Assembly (NCBI RefSeq): GCF_036016195.1
Contig: NZ_JAYWTM010000001.1
Coordinates: 186,001-250,000, forward strand
Source of the DNA: Brenneria populi
Lineage (GTDB): Bacteria; Pseudomonadota; Gammaproteobacteria; Enterobacterales; Enterobacteriaceae
DNA: 64,000 nucleotides
Direction of reading: 5' to 3'
The notes below the pieces were generated by a model, which ran no database searches, was not told the DNA's origin, and was given only the letters and a program-made list of their open reading frames with translations. The translations under genes were made by a program, and so were the position numbers. Numbering within the stretch: the stretch's first letter is position 1; each line of letters begins with the position of its first letter. This document shows, one piece after another, positions 50,725 through 60,242 of this stretch.

Positions 50725-50733
50725 CGCCGAAAG

Positions 50734-50752
50734 GGCAGCCTCCGAGGCTGCC
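50734..50752 (+). terminator. Hairpin after the esterase gene
   Basis: GGCAGCCT pairs with AGGCTGCC around a 3-base loop, 10 bp after the esterase stop. There is no T-run. The 227-bp gap to the next gene has no ORF of interest. Confidence 0.5.
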
Positions 50753-50951
50753 TACACTTCACTGCGGAAATCTTCCGCCGCCGTGTCTCAGTGCCCGCGT
50801 TCGCCGGTTCGGCGCGCGCAGGTGTCAATTTTAAGCGATAACGGTAAACTGTGCGCCGGACGTAAATCCGGCTTCATCGCCGGATGCGACGATGCAGGCG
50901 TCCGACATGAGCGCCGGGCGATCGTTGGTGTAATCGAAGTAAGGAATAAGT

Positions 50952-51419
50952 ATGAATATGGCGTATTTGTTGATGGCGCTGGCGGGCGGCGCCGGTTTAT
51001 CCATTCAGGCCGCCGTCAACAGCCGGTTGAGCGCAGGCGTGGGCGGTCAACCGCTTATCGCCGCGTTGATTTCATTCGGCATCGGCGGGTTGTGCCTATT
51101 GGCGGTGGCGTTGATTCAGGCTGACTGGCATAGCGCGGGGGCGAATATCGGACAGCAGTCGTGGTGGCGCTGGATCGGCGGCGTCATCGGCGCGGCTTTT
51201 GTGTTCACTTCCATCTTTCTGGCGCCCAAGCTCGGCGTCTCCAACACCATGTTTCTCTTTATTCTCGGTCAGTTGGCCTCTGGCATGATTATTGACAATT
51301 ATGGCCTGATTCAGATGCCGGTGCGGCCGGTGCACTGGTGGAAATTCGCCGGGATGGGCGTAATGCTGCTGGGGCTGTCGCTGTTTATGTTCGGCGAGCG
51401 CTGGTTTCGGCACGCCTGA
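50952..51419 (+). CDS. YdcZ/DUF606 family membrane protein
   Basis: A 155-residue inner membrane protein with about five hydrophobic helices. The start M-A-Y-L-L-M-A-L-A-G-G-A-G-L-S-I-Q-A-A-V-N and the block L-G-V-S-N-T-M-F-L-F-I-L-G-Q match DUF606 proteins, half-size members of the drug/metabolite transporter superfamily that work as homo- or heterodimers. The substrate is unknown. It converges on the flavin monooxygenase gene. Confidence 0.82.
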   Translation: MNMAYLLMALAGGAGLSIQAAVNSRLSAGVGGQPLIAALISFGIGGLCLLAVALIQADWHSAGANIGQQSWWRWIGGVIGAAFVFTSIFLAPKLGVSNTMFLFILGQLASGMIIDNYGLIQMPVRPVHWWKFAGMGVMLLGLSLFMFGERWFRHA

Positions 51420-51472
51420 TGCGAACAATTTCCCTGCATCGCTCCATTCCGATGCCATCGCCGCTTGCCGCG

Positions 51473-52690
51473 TTAACGCGGAAATCGAGGGAGCTCGCGG
51501 CGAAATCCCAATCCAATAATGCGCCCGGTCAGGTGCGGCAGCCAGGGTTGGCGGATCATCCATCTCACCAATGCCGGCGGGCGTCGGGCAGCGGCGCGGG
51601 GCTGCGAGTCTCCTTTGCCGGTCATCATTAGCTGCAAGCGCTGGATGATCCGGGTGGGAAATTCGCGCCGCCGCTGCACGCGATTCAGTACGTTCAGTCC
51701 GACCGGTCCGCGCGCCAGCGGCCCGGCCAGAAGGTTGGCGGCGGCCACGGCATCTTGAATGGCGAGGTTTACCCCCACGCCGCCGATAGGGGACATGGCG
51801 TGCGCCGCATCGCCGATGCACAAAACGCCCGCCGCCGCCCAGCGATCTAGCCGGTCGATGCGAATATCCAGCAATTTAACATGCTCCCAGTCCGGCACGG
51901 CCGAGGAGAGCCGCTCGACGCCGACGGGCGATGCGGCCGCGATCCGTTGCAGCAGCGCCGGCAGGCCCTGCCGCTTGATCTCGGGAAGGGTGCCTTTGGC
52001 GATGCTGTAGCCGCATTGCCAGTAGTCGCCCCGATCCAGCATGATGAAATTATTCTTAGGACCGCCGTGCCCGCTGGCCCAGTTTTCATCGCCGTCCGCT
52101 TTGGGCAATTTCATCCACAGCACATCCCGCGGCATGCCGAAGCTGCGGCCGGTCAGGCCCGCCGTTCGGCGCACCACCGACCGGCGGCCGTCGGTGCCGA
52201 TCACCAGCCCGGCGCGGATCCGCAGCGCGCCGCCATCGGCGTCCAGCGCCTCCACGCCCGTGACCGCGCCATCTTCCTGAATAACTTTCACCACCCGCGT
52301 CGAGTGCAGCAGGCGGAATCCCGGCAGCGACTGGCTCTGCTGCGCCAGAAAATTGAGAAAATCCCATTGCGGCATCAGCGCCATAAAACGGCACAGACAC
52401 GGCAGGCGCCTGAAGTCGGCCATGACGATCCGCCTGCCGTTGAATTCCCCGATTAGCGTTTCGACCCGCTGATGCGGCAAGCGCAACAGCGGTGCCAGCA
52501 GATCCAGGCGCGCCATGATTTCCAGCGTGGAGGGATGGATGGTATCGCCGCGGAAATCGCGCAAAAAGTCGGCATGCTTTTCCAGCACCAGAACGGAGAC
52601 GCCGGCGCGCGCCAGCAGATAGCCGAGCATCAGCCCGGCCGGCCCTGCGCCGACGATGCAGCAGGGAGTTTCCAGAAACGTATCGGTCAT
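51473..52690 (-). CDS. FAD-dependent aromatic monooxygenase (PHBH/UbiH-like)
   Basis: A 405-residue class A flavoprotein monooxygenase. The FAD motif G-A-G-P-A-G-L is at residues 14-20, the D-G motif segment V-I-G-T-D-G-R-R-S-V-V-R near 165, and the second FAD motif G-D-A-A-H-A-M-S-P-I-G-G near 289. Such enzymes hydroxylate aromatic or polycyclic substrates with NAD(P)H and O2; the substrate is not predictable. It follows a MarR regulator and an EamA exporter on the same strand, suggesting modification plus export of a phenolic compound. Confidence 0.82.
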   Translation of the reverse strand: MTDTFLETPCCIVGAGPAGLMLGYLLARAGVSVLVLEKHADFLRDFRGDTIHPSTLEIMARLDLLAPLLRLPHQRVETLIGEFNGRRIVMADFRRLPCLCRFMALMPQWDFLNFLAQQSQSLPGFRLLHSTRVVKVIQEDGAVTGVEALDADGGALRIRAGLVIGTDGRRSVVRRTAGLTGRSFGMPRDVLWMKLPKADGDENWASGHGGPKNNFIMLDRGDYWQCGYSIAKGTLPEIKRQGLPALLQRIAAASPVGVERLSSAVPDWEHVKLLDIRIDRLDRWAAAGVLCIGDAAHAMSPIGGVGVNLAIQDAVAAANLLAGPLARGPVGLNVLNRVQRRREFPTRIIQRLQLMMTGKGDSQPRAAARRPPALVRWMIRQPWLPHLTGRIIGLGFRRELPRFPR

Positions 52691-52773
52691 AGAGATACCG
52701 TCAGACGGGGAAAATTTAATGATAGAGATCCGGCGCCAGGTTGCAAATAATTATCATTTCCTTTTTGCCGGCG

Positions 52774-53682
52774 CTATGTTTGCTTTCCTTCCGCTTTACC
52801 GGATAGAAAGCTCATCGCCAACAGCGTAGCGATGGTTATCGCGCTGCCTGCCATCTGAACGTTTTCCATTTTTTCGCCGAGAAACAGATAGGCGCCTACA
52901 ATGCCGAAAACCGGGATGAGGTTTAGAAACATACCGGTAAGGCCGGCGCTGATGTGCTTTAACGCCGCCAGAAAGAATGTAAACGCGAGTGCGTACTGCA
53001 GAATGCCGGAAAAGAGCGCCAATACGCTTATCCCGCCGTCCGGGAGGGAAAATGAGTCATCGCTAAAAATCGACTCAACGATAAACGCGAATAGCGCGGC
53101 GACCAGCGCAATGGATTGCTGATAGGTCACGATGACGATTGCCTGGGCCTTGGCGACGGCGCGCGCCGTCAGCACCACATAGCATGCCGCCGTCACTATG
53201 CCGCCAATAATCAGCGCATTGCCGAGCAAACCATTGTCCACCAGCCCGGACAGGCTGTCGCCCAGCGAAAAATACAGACCGACAAGCATCAGAGCGGATA
53301 AATAGATCACGTGCTTATGCGTTCTTTCTTTAAACAGCACGAACCCAATGATGATGATGAATACCGGCTCCAGGGATTGTAGCAGCGCCGCGTCGCTGGC
53401 TCTGGAATAGGTCAGTCCTATCAGCACCAGAACATAGGTTAAAAAAGGCTCTAATAAACCGAGCAGACTGACGCCCAAAAGGGATTTGATGCCGGGGAGC
53501 GCCGTTTTTTTCAACAGCAGAACTACCCAGAGAAATAGCACGCTGGCGCCCAGCTGCGACAGCAGCAGCGGAATGGGCGGACAGGCCGCCAATACGCTTT
53601 TTGACATAACCAGGGCCATGCCCCAACACCCGGCGGCCAGAATGGCGAATGCCGCGCCCTTAATATGCCTGTTTGAGATCAT
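52774..53682 (-). CDS. EamA/DMT family transporter
   Basis: A 302-residue membrane protein with ten predicted hydrophobic helices in two EamA repeats: G-C-W-G-M-A-L-V-M-S-K in the first, and a second repeat ending I-P-V-F-G-I-V-G-A-Y-L-F-L-G-E. Members export metabolites or drugs. It starts 35 bp after the MarR gene and is probably cotranscribed with it and with the monooxygenase. Confidence 0.85.
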   Translation of the reverse strand: MISNRHIKGAAFAILAAGCWGMALVMSKSVLAACPPIPLLLSQLGASVLFLWVVLLLKKTALPGIKSLLGVSLLGLLEPFLTYVLVLIGLTYSRASDAALLQSLEPVFIIIIGFVLFKERTHKHVIYLSALMLVGLYFSLGDSLSGLVDNGLLGNALIIGGIVTAACYVVLTARAVAKAQAIVIVTYQQSIALVAALFAFIVESIFSDDSFSLPDGGISVLALFSGILQYALAFTFFLAALKHISAGLTGMFLNLIPVFGIVGAYLFLGEKMENVQMAGSAITIATLLAMSFLSGKAEGKQT

Positions 53683-53717
53683 ATTTCATCCGGTATTAAT
53701 GTGCAGCGGGGCCGCTT

Positions 53718-54227
53718 TTATCGGCAGGGCTCCGCGGGGCAGCGATCTTGCGGGCAGGCGTTGAGGTCGCAAAGCCGGCAGACGGAATCCGAGGTTTGGC
53801 GATCGATGACGGCGCCTTCCAGTATTTTGCTAATAAGGTTTAAAAACACCGTTTTTTCATCGCCGCTCAAGGGCGAAACGAACTGCTCCAGCGTGGTGTA
53901 TCTCTCCTGTAGAATGCGCCGCATCTCGCGCTCGCCTTGCTCGGTAAGATGCAGCGTCGCCGAACGGCTATCGTCGGGAGAACGCGCTTTATAAACCAGA
54001 TCCGTCTCTTCCAGCTTCTGAACAAGCCGGGTCGCGGCGGATTGCCCCATAGAGAGCGCCGATTGCAAATTGCTCAGCTTGTCGGAGAAAAGCCCTATCT
54101 GCACCAGCGCGGAAGGGTACGACGCGTTCATACCCAGCGCCTCATTGGTTGCGGCGGAGATACGATCGGAAACCGCGAAGCAGAATGCGCCCAGTATATT
54201 TAACAGACGCAGTTCAGATTGGTTCAT
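53718..54227 (-). CDS. MarR-family regulator with Cys-rich C-terminus
   Basis: A 169-residue winged-helix regulator: the recognition-helix region is S-M-G-Q-S-A-A-T-R-L-V-Q-K-L (59-72) and the wing has S-P-D-D-S-R-S. The last 20 residues carry five cysteines (150, 153, 158, 163, 168), spaced C-x2-C-x4-C-x4-C-x4-C, which could bind metal or sense oxidants. It is the first gene of a MarR-EamA-monooxygenase unit and has a symmetric site just upstream, so autoregulation is likely. Confidence 0.85.
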   Translation of the reverse strand: MNQSELRLLNILGAFCFAVSDRISAATNEALGMNASYPSALVQIGLFSDKLSNLQSALSMGQSAATRLVQKLEETDLVYKARSPDDSRSATLHLTEQGEREMRRILQERYTTLEQFVSPLSGDEKTVFLNLISKILEGAVIDRQTSDSVCRLCDLNACPQDRCPAEPCR

Positions 54228-54255
54228 TAGATCCTACTTTCAGTAAGGGATTAGA

Positions 54256-54273
54256 TGATAGATATATGTATCA
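54256..54273. promoter_or_regulatory. Candidate MarR operator
   Basis: TGATAGATATATGTATCA is an 18-bp palindrome with a single mismatched pair, 29 bp before the MarR gene start. Size, symmetry and position fit a MarR dimer site. Confidence 0.55.
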
Positions 54274-54494
54274 CTCATGCATTTAAACGGCAAGGCGTAT
54301 CTATCCGCGCGGCGGCGTAACCGGGGTTGCCCTGCGGGAGAGGTCGGAGAAGGGGCGGCGCTGTCGAACTCCGGCCGGGAGCGCTATGGGAAAGCATGCC
54401 GGGCGGATGACCTGAAATCCAGAATGTCATTTTTTAGTCATTTTACCGTCTTATTTTGCTTGCAGCGCTAATGACGAGAAACGGACGGTTAACG

Positions 54495-55391
54495 ATGCTT
54501 CCCCCCCTACGCGCCCTGACGGCCTTCGAAGCGGTAGCCCGCCTGGGGTCGATCGGCGCCGCCGCCCGCGAACTGCACGTAACGCAATCCGCGGTCAGCC
54601 AGCAGTTGAAAAGCCTGGAGCTCTATCTCGGCTGCCCGCTCTTCGAACGCGGCAACAAGCGCGTCGCGCTAACCGACAAGGCGCAGCAATATCTGCCGGT
54701 GGTGGCCGGCTCTCTGCAGCACCTGCGGCAGCAAACTCAGCTGCTATTCGGCGATAGCCAGCAGGCGGATATCTTAACCATCAACGCCAACCACTCGTTC
54801 GGGCATAACTGGCTGATCCCGAAACTGCACGATTTTACCTGCCGCTATCCGTTTATTCGCCTCGATCTGAATCTGGTGGACTGGCCGTCGCGCGAGCCCT
54901 GCAAGGACGCGGATATCGAACTGACGAACGGTTTCGTCGAAACCGGCGACACGCGGGCGGAAAAGCTGTTCCAGGAGCACTGGCTGATGGTGTGCAGCCC
55001 CGATTTCAAGGCGCGGCACCAAGAGGCGCTGGCGAAGGGGGAACTGGGGCGGCTGCCCGCGGTGCAGGTTAAGGGCTATGAGGAGAGCTGGCTACAGTGG
55101 CTGGCGCACAACCATCTTTCCCCCGTCACTCCCGATATTCGGATCGCCATCAGCAACTCTCTGCACGCTCTGCAGGCGGTGAAACATGGCGCGGGCATGA
55201 TGCTGGTGCGTTCCCTTGTGGCGCATAACGCGTTAAAAAATAAAGAAGTAGTGCTGGCGATTAACGGTTCGATGCTGTCCGAGTCCGGGCATTATCTCAT
55301 CACAAAACATTCCCGCTCGGCGAAAGTGAGCTTGTTCTGCCAGTGGCTGCATAGCCAGTATGCGGTGGAGCTGCTCGACGCGGTCGAGTAG
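54495..55391 (+). CDS. LysR-family transcriptional regulator (GcvA-like)
   Basis: A 298-residue LysR regulator: M-L-P-P-L-R-A-L-T-A-F-E-A-V-A-R-L at the start, helix-turn-helix S-I-G-A-A-A-R-E-L-H-V-T-Q-S-A-V-S-Q-Q, then an effector-binding domain (about 95-290). The R-A-L-x-A-F-E-A start places it with the GcvA/AmpR-like subgroup. Earlier in-frame starts exist at 54471 and 54456; I chose 54495 because it gives the family N-terminus. The target is not evident. Confidence 0.83.
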   Translation: MLPPLRALTAFEAVARLGSIGAAARELHVTQSAVSQQLKSLELYLGCPLFERGNKRVALTDKAQQYLPVVAGSLQHLRQQTQLLFGDSQQADILTINANHSFGHNWLIPKLHDFTCRYPFIRLDLNLVDWPSREPCKDADIELTNGFVETGDTRAEKLFQEHWLMVCSPDFKARHQEALAKGELGRLPAVQVKGYEESWLQWLAHNHLSPVTPDIRIAISNSLHALQAVKHGAGMMLVRSLVAHNALKNKEVVLAINGSMLSESGHYLITKHSRSAKVSLFCQWLHSQYAVELLDAVE

Positions 55392-55638
55392 CGCGTTTTC
55401 AGCATGCGATTATTTCCGCGCCGTAGCGCCGTGCCGGAAAATTTTTATGACGGGCTTTCCGCCGTCACCGTTCGGGCCGTCGCAAGCGACGTTGAACATC
55501 TCTCCCGGCGATTTTTTAATGTATCCGCCGTTGGTGATTAAGTTTTTCTAATGCCCATTATTAAAAAACGTACGGCCTCTCCCCAAAAAACTGTCATACG
55601 CGCGCTCTAGTATTGCCGCACTGACGTTGAGAAGAGAG

Positions 55639-56526
55639 ATGATGAAGATGCAATCTCACACACTGCGGAAAAGGTTACAGGTGCTGCTTTTCGTCGCGCC
55701 GCTGCTGGTTCCGCTGGTCACCTTCTGGCTGATTCCATTCTGCGTCAGCGTCTATATCAGCTTTACCGACTGGGATTATATCTCCGCCGATTACCATCTG
55801 GTCGGCCTGGAGAATTACCGCTATATGCTGGAGAGCGACGATTTTCTACAGGCGCTGGGCAACACCCTGCTATTCGCCTGCGGCGTGACGCTGCCTACCG
55901 TGGCGCTGGGACTGTCGCTGGCGCTGCTGCTGCATAAAAATTTTCGCGGCAGCCGCCTCTACCAGGCGGTGATTTTTTCCCCGTGGATCACCCCGACCGT
56001 CGCGGTGTCCATCGTCTGGTCCTGGGTGTTCGATACCAAGGCCGGATTGGCCAACCTGCTGCTGGGCAAGATGGGGTTCGCCCCGGTTCCCTGGTTGGAA
56101 AACGGCGGCAGCGCGCTGCTGGCGGTGACGATCGTGACGATATGGCAGGCGGTGGGGTGGACCCTGCTGTTCTATATCGGCGCGCTGAACAAAATTCCCC
56201 GCTCGCTGTATGAGGCTTCGTTGATCGACGGCTGCCGCCCGGCGGTGCGTTTTTTCAGGATTACGCTGCCGCTGATTTCGCCGACCACGTTCTTTCTCGC
56301 CGTGGTGAACATGATTACCGCGGTGCAGGCGTTCGATCAGTTCCGCATCCTGACGCAGGGCGGACCGAGCGGCGGCACGCGCACGCTGCTCTATCTGTTT
56401 TATCAGCAGGCGTTCGAGCAGTTCGACATGGGCATGGCGACCGCGACCTCGCTGGTGATTTTGCTGATCGCCGGCGCGCTCACGCTCCTCAACGTCGTCA
56501 TCGGCAAACGCTGGGTTTACTACTAA
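55639..56526 (+). CDS. Sugar-type ABC importer, permease 1 (MalF/UgpA family)
   Basis: A permease of about 295 residues with six predicted membrane helices and the EAA loop Y-E-A-S-L-I-D-G-C-R-P near residue 190, which contacts the ATPase. The start lies within AGAAGAGAG-ATG-ATG; several ATG codons are possible and I took the first. First gene of a six-gene unit (55639-62093) with no gap over 65 bp. Confidence 0.87.
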   Translation: MMKMQSHTLRKRLQVLLFVAPLLVPLVTFWLIPFCVSVYISFTDWDYISADYHLVGLENYRYMLESDDFLQALGNTLLFACGVTLPTVALGLSLALLLHKNFRGSRLYQAVIFSPWITPTVAVSIVWSWVFDTKAGLANLLLGKMGFAPVPWLENGGSALLAVTIVTIWQAVGWTLLFYIGALNKIPRSLYEASLIDGCRPAVRFFRITLPLISPTTFFLAVVNMITAVQAFDQFRILTQGGPSGGTRTLLYLFYQQAFEQFDMGMATATSLVILLIAGALTLLNVVIGKRWVYY

Positions 56527-56537
56527 AGGCTATCATT

Positions 56538-57458
56538 ATGACCGTCGATATCTTCATTCCGGACGCGCGCTCCGCGCCGCGGGAGCAGCCGCGCCGCCGG
56601 CAACGGCGCCGCTCGCCGAAAAAATCTCGCGCGCCGCGGGCGGCGACCGTCTGCAAGCATCTGTTGCTGACGGCGACCGGGCTAATCATGGTATTTCCCT
56701 TTATCTGGATGCTGTCCGGCGCGCTGAAATCCAACGACGAAATATTCAGCAGCCCGCTGAATCTGATCCCGCGGCGCATCCGCTTCTCCACCTTCGCGGA
56801 TACCTGGCAGAGCGCGCCGTTCGGGCAATATATTTACAACAGTTTCAGCGTCGCGCTGGTTACCACGCTGTTGGTCGTCGTCAATTCGGCGCTGTTCGCC
56901 TATGCGATCGTTCAGTTCAAATTCCGCGCCCGCGCGCTGCTGTTTTTCATCGTGATGGGGTGCTACATGATACCCGGCGCGGTGACCTATATTCCGGCCT
57001 ACATTATTCTGTCGCACTTCAATCTGCTGGATACGCATATGGGGCTGGTGTTCTCTAGCGCGGCCAGCGTGTTCGGCGTTTTCTACTTGCGGCAGGTATT
57101 CCTGAAGATTCATCCGTCGCTGATTGAGGCGGCCCGCATCGACGGCGCGGGAGAGTTGAAAATCCTGGGCAGAATCGTGCTGCCGCAATGCAAAGCGGCG
57201 CTGGCGACGCTGTTTCTCATCACCTTCATCACCAATTACAACAGTTACCTGTGGCCCGGCCTGGTGATCACCTCACAGGATCTGAACCTGATTTCGGCGG
57301 GCGTCCGCCAGTTCTTTATCGCGGAAGGCAACTACGGGCTCAACTGGTCGCAGGTGATGGCGGCGAGCGCCATCGCGGTGTTGCCGCTGCTGCTGCTGTT
57401 TGTTTTCGCGCAAAAAATCATCTTATCCGGCATCGCCGACAACGGCGTAAAAGAGTGA
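56538..57458 (+). CDS. Sugar-type ABC importer, permease 2 (MalG/UgpE family)
   Basis: A 306-residue permease with six helices and the EAA loop I-E-A-A-R-I-D-G-A-G near residue 196. The first 38 residues form an unusual cytoplasmic extension rich in Arg, Lys and Pro (P-R-R-R-Q-R-R-R-S-P-K-K); the first helix starts near residue 40. It pairs with permease 1, 11 bp upstream. Confidence 0.87.
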   Translation: MTVDIFIPDARSAPREQPRRRQRRRSPKKSRAPRAATVCKHLLLTATGLIMVFPFIWMLSGALKSNDEIFSSPLNLIPRRIRFSTFADTWQSAPFGQYIYNSFSVALVTTLLVVVNSALFAYAIVQFKFRARALLFFIVMGCYMIPGAVTYIPAYIILSHFNLLDTHMGLVFSSAASVFGVFYLRQVFLKIHPSLIEAARIDGAGELKILGRIVLPQCKAALATLFLITFITNYNSYLWPGLVITSQDLNLISAGVRQFFIAEGNYGLNWSQVMAASAIAVLPLLLLFVFAQKIILSGIADNGVKE

Positions 57459-57463
57459 TCATC

Positions 57464-58747
57464 ATGAAAAAAACGCAATTAGCAGTCGTCTGTTCGACAA
57501 TCGTCCTTGGCGCGCTCTGTTTTTCCTCGCAGGCGCTGGCGAAAACCGAAGTCAACTTTTGGTATTCCGGCGGCGCCAAGCCGCAGCAGTTGATGAAAGA
57601 TCTCATCGCTGAGTTCAACCAAAATCAGGATGAGTATGAAATTAAAGGCGCGCTACAGGGGGATTACCAGGAAACCTTTCAAAAACTGCAGGCGGGGTTA
57701 GCCTCTAAAACGGCGCCGTCGCTGGCGCTGGTGAACTCGGTCACCGGCAAAACGCTGGCGCGGCGCGGCGTGCTGCGGGATTTGCGGCCGTACATGGACG
57801 CGGAGTTCAATTTCGCCGATTTCGTCGCCGCGTTTCGCCGTCAGGTCACCGACGCCGACGGTTCGGTGCACGCCATCCCGGCCTACGGCACCACGCAGGT
57901 GCTGTACTACAACAGGCAGATGCTGGCCGATCTCGGCTTTAGGGCCGACAGCTTGAAAACCTGGCAGGGGCTGTCCGCAGTCGCCGCCAAGGCCGCTCGG
58001 CGCGACGCCCGCGGCGAGACCGTTTTTTACGGCTGGGAGCCGATGTGGGGCAACGGCAACCTGATCGATGCGGCGTTCTCCAACGGCGCCGAGGTGCTTA
58101 GCGACGACGGTAAAAAAGTGCTGATCGACTCTCCGGCCTGGGTGGAAGTGTTTGAAGGTTTCAGAAAGTGGATTCACGAAGACAAAATTATGCGTATTCA
58201 CCACGGCGGCCAGGGTTGGGAATATTGGTATAAAACCATCGATGACGTGATGAAGGGCCGGGCGCTGGGCTATACCGGCTCCTCAGGCGATCAGGGCGAT
58301 CTGGACTTCGCGAAAATCGCCGCGGCGCCGCAGCCGGGATGGGGGGCGAATCCGTCCGCGCCGCAGGCCGGCGCGCTGGAGTTCGTGCTGCCTAAAGGAA
58401 CGGACGACAAAGCGGCGCAGGGCGCCTTCGCCTTTATCCGTTATTACACCAAGGCGGCCAATACCGCCCGCTGGTCGATGTTTACCGGCTATATTCCCGT
58501 GCGCAACAGCGTGACGGCGGACCCCGGCTACAAAGCCTATACCGATAAGAATCCTCAGGCGCTGGTGCCCTTAACGCAGGCCGGTTCCGCCACCCCGGAT
58601 TTCCTCGATCCTACCGGCGGCAAGATCCTCGATGCGCTGGCGATCGCCGCGGACCAGATAGAGATTGAAAATGTTCCGGCGCAAAAGGCGCTGCAACAGG
58701 CGGCCAAAAGCGCGCAGCGCGCGCTGGATCGCGCCAACCGTCCCTGA
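57464..58747 (+). CDS. Sugar-type ABC importer, periplasmic binding protein
   Basis: A 427-residue solute-binding protein of the MalE/UgpB family, with a signal peptide ending S-Q-A-L-A near residue 26. Family blocks include I-P-A-Y-G-T-T-Q-V-L-Y-Y-N near residue 135 and W-G-N-G-N-L near 191. Several features recall the glycerol-3-phosphate/glycerophosphodiester-binding UgpB group, but ligand residues cannot be assigned. The ATG at 57464 is 3 bp after the permease 2 stop. Confidence 0.87.
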   Translation: MKKTQLAVVCSTIVLGALCFSSQALAKTEVNFWYSGGAKPQQLMKDLIAEFNQNQDEYEIKGALQGDYQETFQKLQAGLASKTAPSLALVNSVTGKTLARRGVLRDLRPYMDAEFNFADFVAAFRRQVTDADGSVHAIPAYGTTQVLYYNRQMLADLGFRADSLKTWQGLSAVAAKAARRDARGETVFYGWEPMWGNGNLIDAAFSNGAEVLSDDGKKVLIDSPAWVEVFEGFRKWIHEDKIMRIHHGGQGWEYWYKTIDDVMKGRALGYTGSSGDQGDLDFAKIAAAPQPGWGANPSAPQAGALEFVLPKGTDDKAAQGAFAFIRYYTKAANTARWSMFTGYIPVRNSVTADPGYKAYTDKNPQALVPLTQAGSATPDFLDPTGGKILDALAIAADQIEIENVPAQKALQQAAKSAQRALDRANRP

Positions 58748-58805
58748 TGGAAAGGCGGCGGCACGCCGCCGCTATATAATCGTATTGTCTGCACGGGAAT
58801 CATTG

Positions 58806-60242
58806 ATGATGAATTTCAACGGCGAACTGGGCTTCGGACACCAGAGCTTCTCTTTCACCGTGCCCGCCGCCGCCGGCGGCATCGCCCTGCAGGGGAGCAC
58901 CGGCAAAAAAGGGCTGATTTACGCCTACCTGTACGATCCGCAGGGGCGCATACGGGCCAACATTCTGCTGGAAAAACAGCCAAAGCGGCTGGTTATCGGC
59001 CGCGAGAGCGCTTCGTCAGGCGGTTTCAAAGGCGAGATCGTCGCGGGGGAGTGGCGGCTGCATATTTATCAATTGTTCGGGGAAATGCGCAACCCCGACC
59101 CGCTGCCGTATCGCATCCGGATTGAATTTGACGCCGAGCCGCAGAGTATCGGGCTGCCGACCGTACCGGCGCTCAATACCGCTAATCGGGTCGTTTTCGA
59201 CTACGGCGCGGTCAAGCGCCGCGAAACCCGCTGGTATCGCGGCGATCTGCACGCCCACAGCGTGCTTTCGGACGGCCATAACGCGCTGGACGCCGTGGTG
59301 GATATCGTAGCGCGCCAGCGGCTGGACTTTTTTTTCCTGACCGAGCACAACCTGTGCCATGCCGAACTGCCGCTGATGGACAACGCGCTGATCCTGCCCG
59401 GTATCGAAGTCACCACCGATCTGGGGCACTTTAACGTGCACGGGCCGGAGCGCGGCCTGGATATGAATGGCCTGGCCTATTCGAGCGAGGCGCTGATCGC
59501 GCGCGGACTGGCGCTGGCCGCGTCCGGGCGCGGCAATATCAGCATCAACCATCCGATGATGAAGCCGTGGCACTGGCTGTACCGCGAGATGCCGCTCCAT
59601 CGGGTTAACTCGCTGGAAGTGTGCTGCGATCCGACCTGGTCCACCTCGCCGCAATCCGCCGATGATGCTCTGCAGGTGCTTAGCGCCATGTGGAACGCCG
59701 GTTGGCGCATCACAGCCGTCGGCGGCAGCGATTCTCATTTGACGCCCGACGAGCGTAATCCAAACGCGACGGAGCCGTCGATCTACGGCGATCCCGCAAC
59801 CTTCGTCTATGCGCCGGAGCTGAGCGGCGACGCCATTCTGCGCGGGCTGCGTCAGGGGCGCGTTTATCTCGAACGCCGCTGCCGGTTGGCTTTCGCCATC
59901 AACGACGGCGCCCTGCTGCCGGGCGATAGCGTCGGCGACGATAGGGTCGAGTACCGGCTGGCGGTGGCGGACACGACGCGCTCTTATGTCGCCGAATGCG
60001 TCATCGACGGCGAGTGCGTCGGCCGCTATGCGTTGGGGCAAGAACCGGTGCGTTTTTCGGCGGATCTGCGCCGGCGCGCCTGGGCGCGGGTCGATATCCG
60101 TCGCGCCGACGGCGACGGCCGCGGCCGGGAGTTCGAGGCGCTGATCAACCCGGTTTATAACCGTAACGCCGCCGTATTCGGCCAACCCGCGGCGCAGACC
60201 TGGGGCGAACTGCTGGAGATGATGAATCGCCATGAGATTTAA
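58806..60242 (+). CDS. PHP-domain phosphoesterase (CehA/McbA type)
   Basis: A 478-residue cytoplasmic protein. An N-terminal beta-rich domain (1-145) is followed by a PHP domain with the metal ligands G-D-L-H-A-H-S near residue 153, T-E-H-N near 180, I-N-H-P near 250 and G-G-S-D-S-H near 312. CehA/McbA proteins hydrolyse phosphate or related esters, but few substrates are known. Its place between the binding protein and the ATPase of one importer suggests that it acts on the imported compound. Two start codons (58806, 58809) are adjacent. It overlaps the HAD gene by 11 bp. Confidence 0.82.
   Translation: MMNFNGELGFGHQSFSFTVPAAAGGIALQGSTGKKGLIYAYLYDPQGRIRANILLEKQPKRLVIGRESASSGGFKGEIVAGEWRLHIYQLFGEMRNPDPLPYRIRIEFDAEPQSIGLPTVPALNTANRVVFDYGAVKRRETRWYRGDLHAHSVLSDGHNALDAVVDIVARQRLDFFFLTEHNLCHAELPLMDNALILPGIEVTTDLGHFNVHGPERGLDMNGLAYSSEALIARGLALAASGRGNISINHPMMKPWHWLYREMPLHRVNSLEVCCDPTWSTSPQSADDALQVLSAMWNAGWRITAVGGSDSHLTPDERNPNATEPSIYGDPATFVYAPELSGDAILRGLRQGRVYLERRCRLAFAINDGALLPGDSVGDDRVEYRLAVADTTRSYVAECVIDGECVGRYALGQEPVRFSADLRRRAWARVDIRRADGDGRGREFEALINPVYNRNAAVFGQPAAQTWGELLEMMNRHEI

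Noticed and set aside
52741..52762. Fur-box-like AATAATTATCATTT between the monooxygenase and EamA genes
   Set aside because: Only one half resembles the consensus and it lies within a probable operon, so it is most likely chance A+T-rich sequence.
59016..60233. 405-codon open frame on the minus strand inside the PHP gene
   Set aside because: Antisense to a gene with clear PHP metal motifs; no independent coding evidence.
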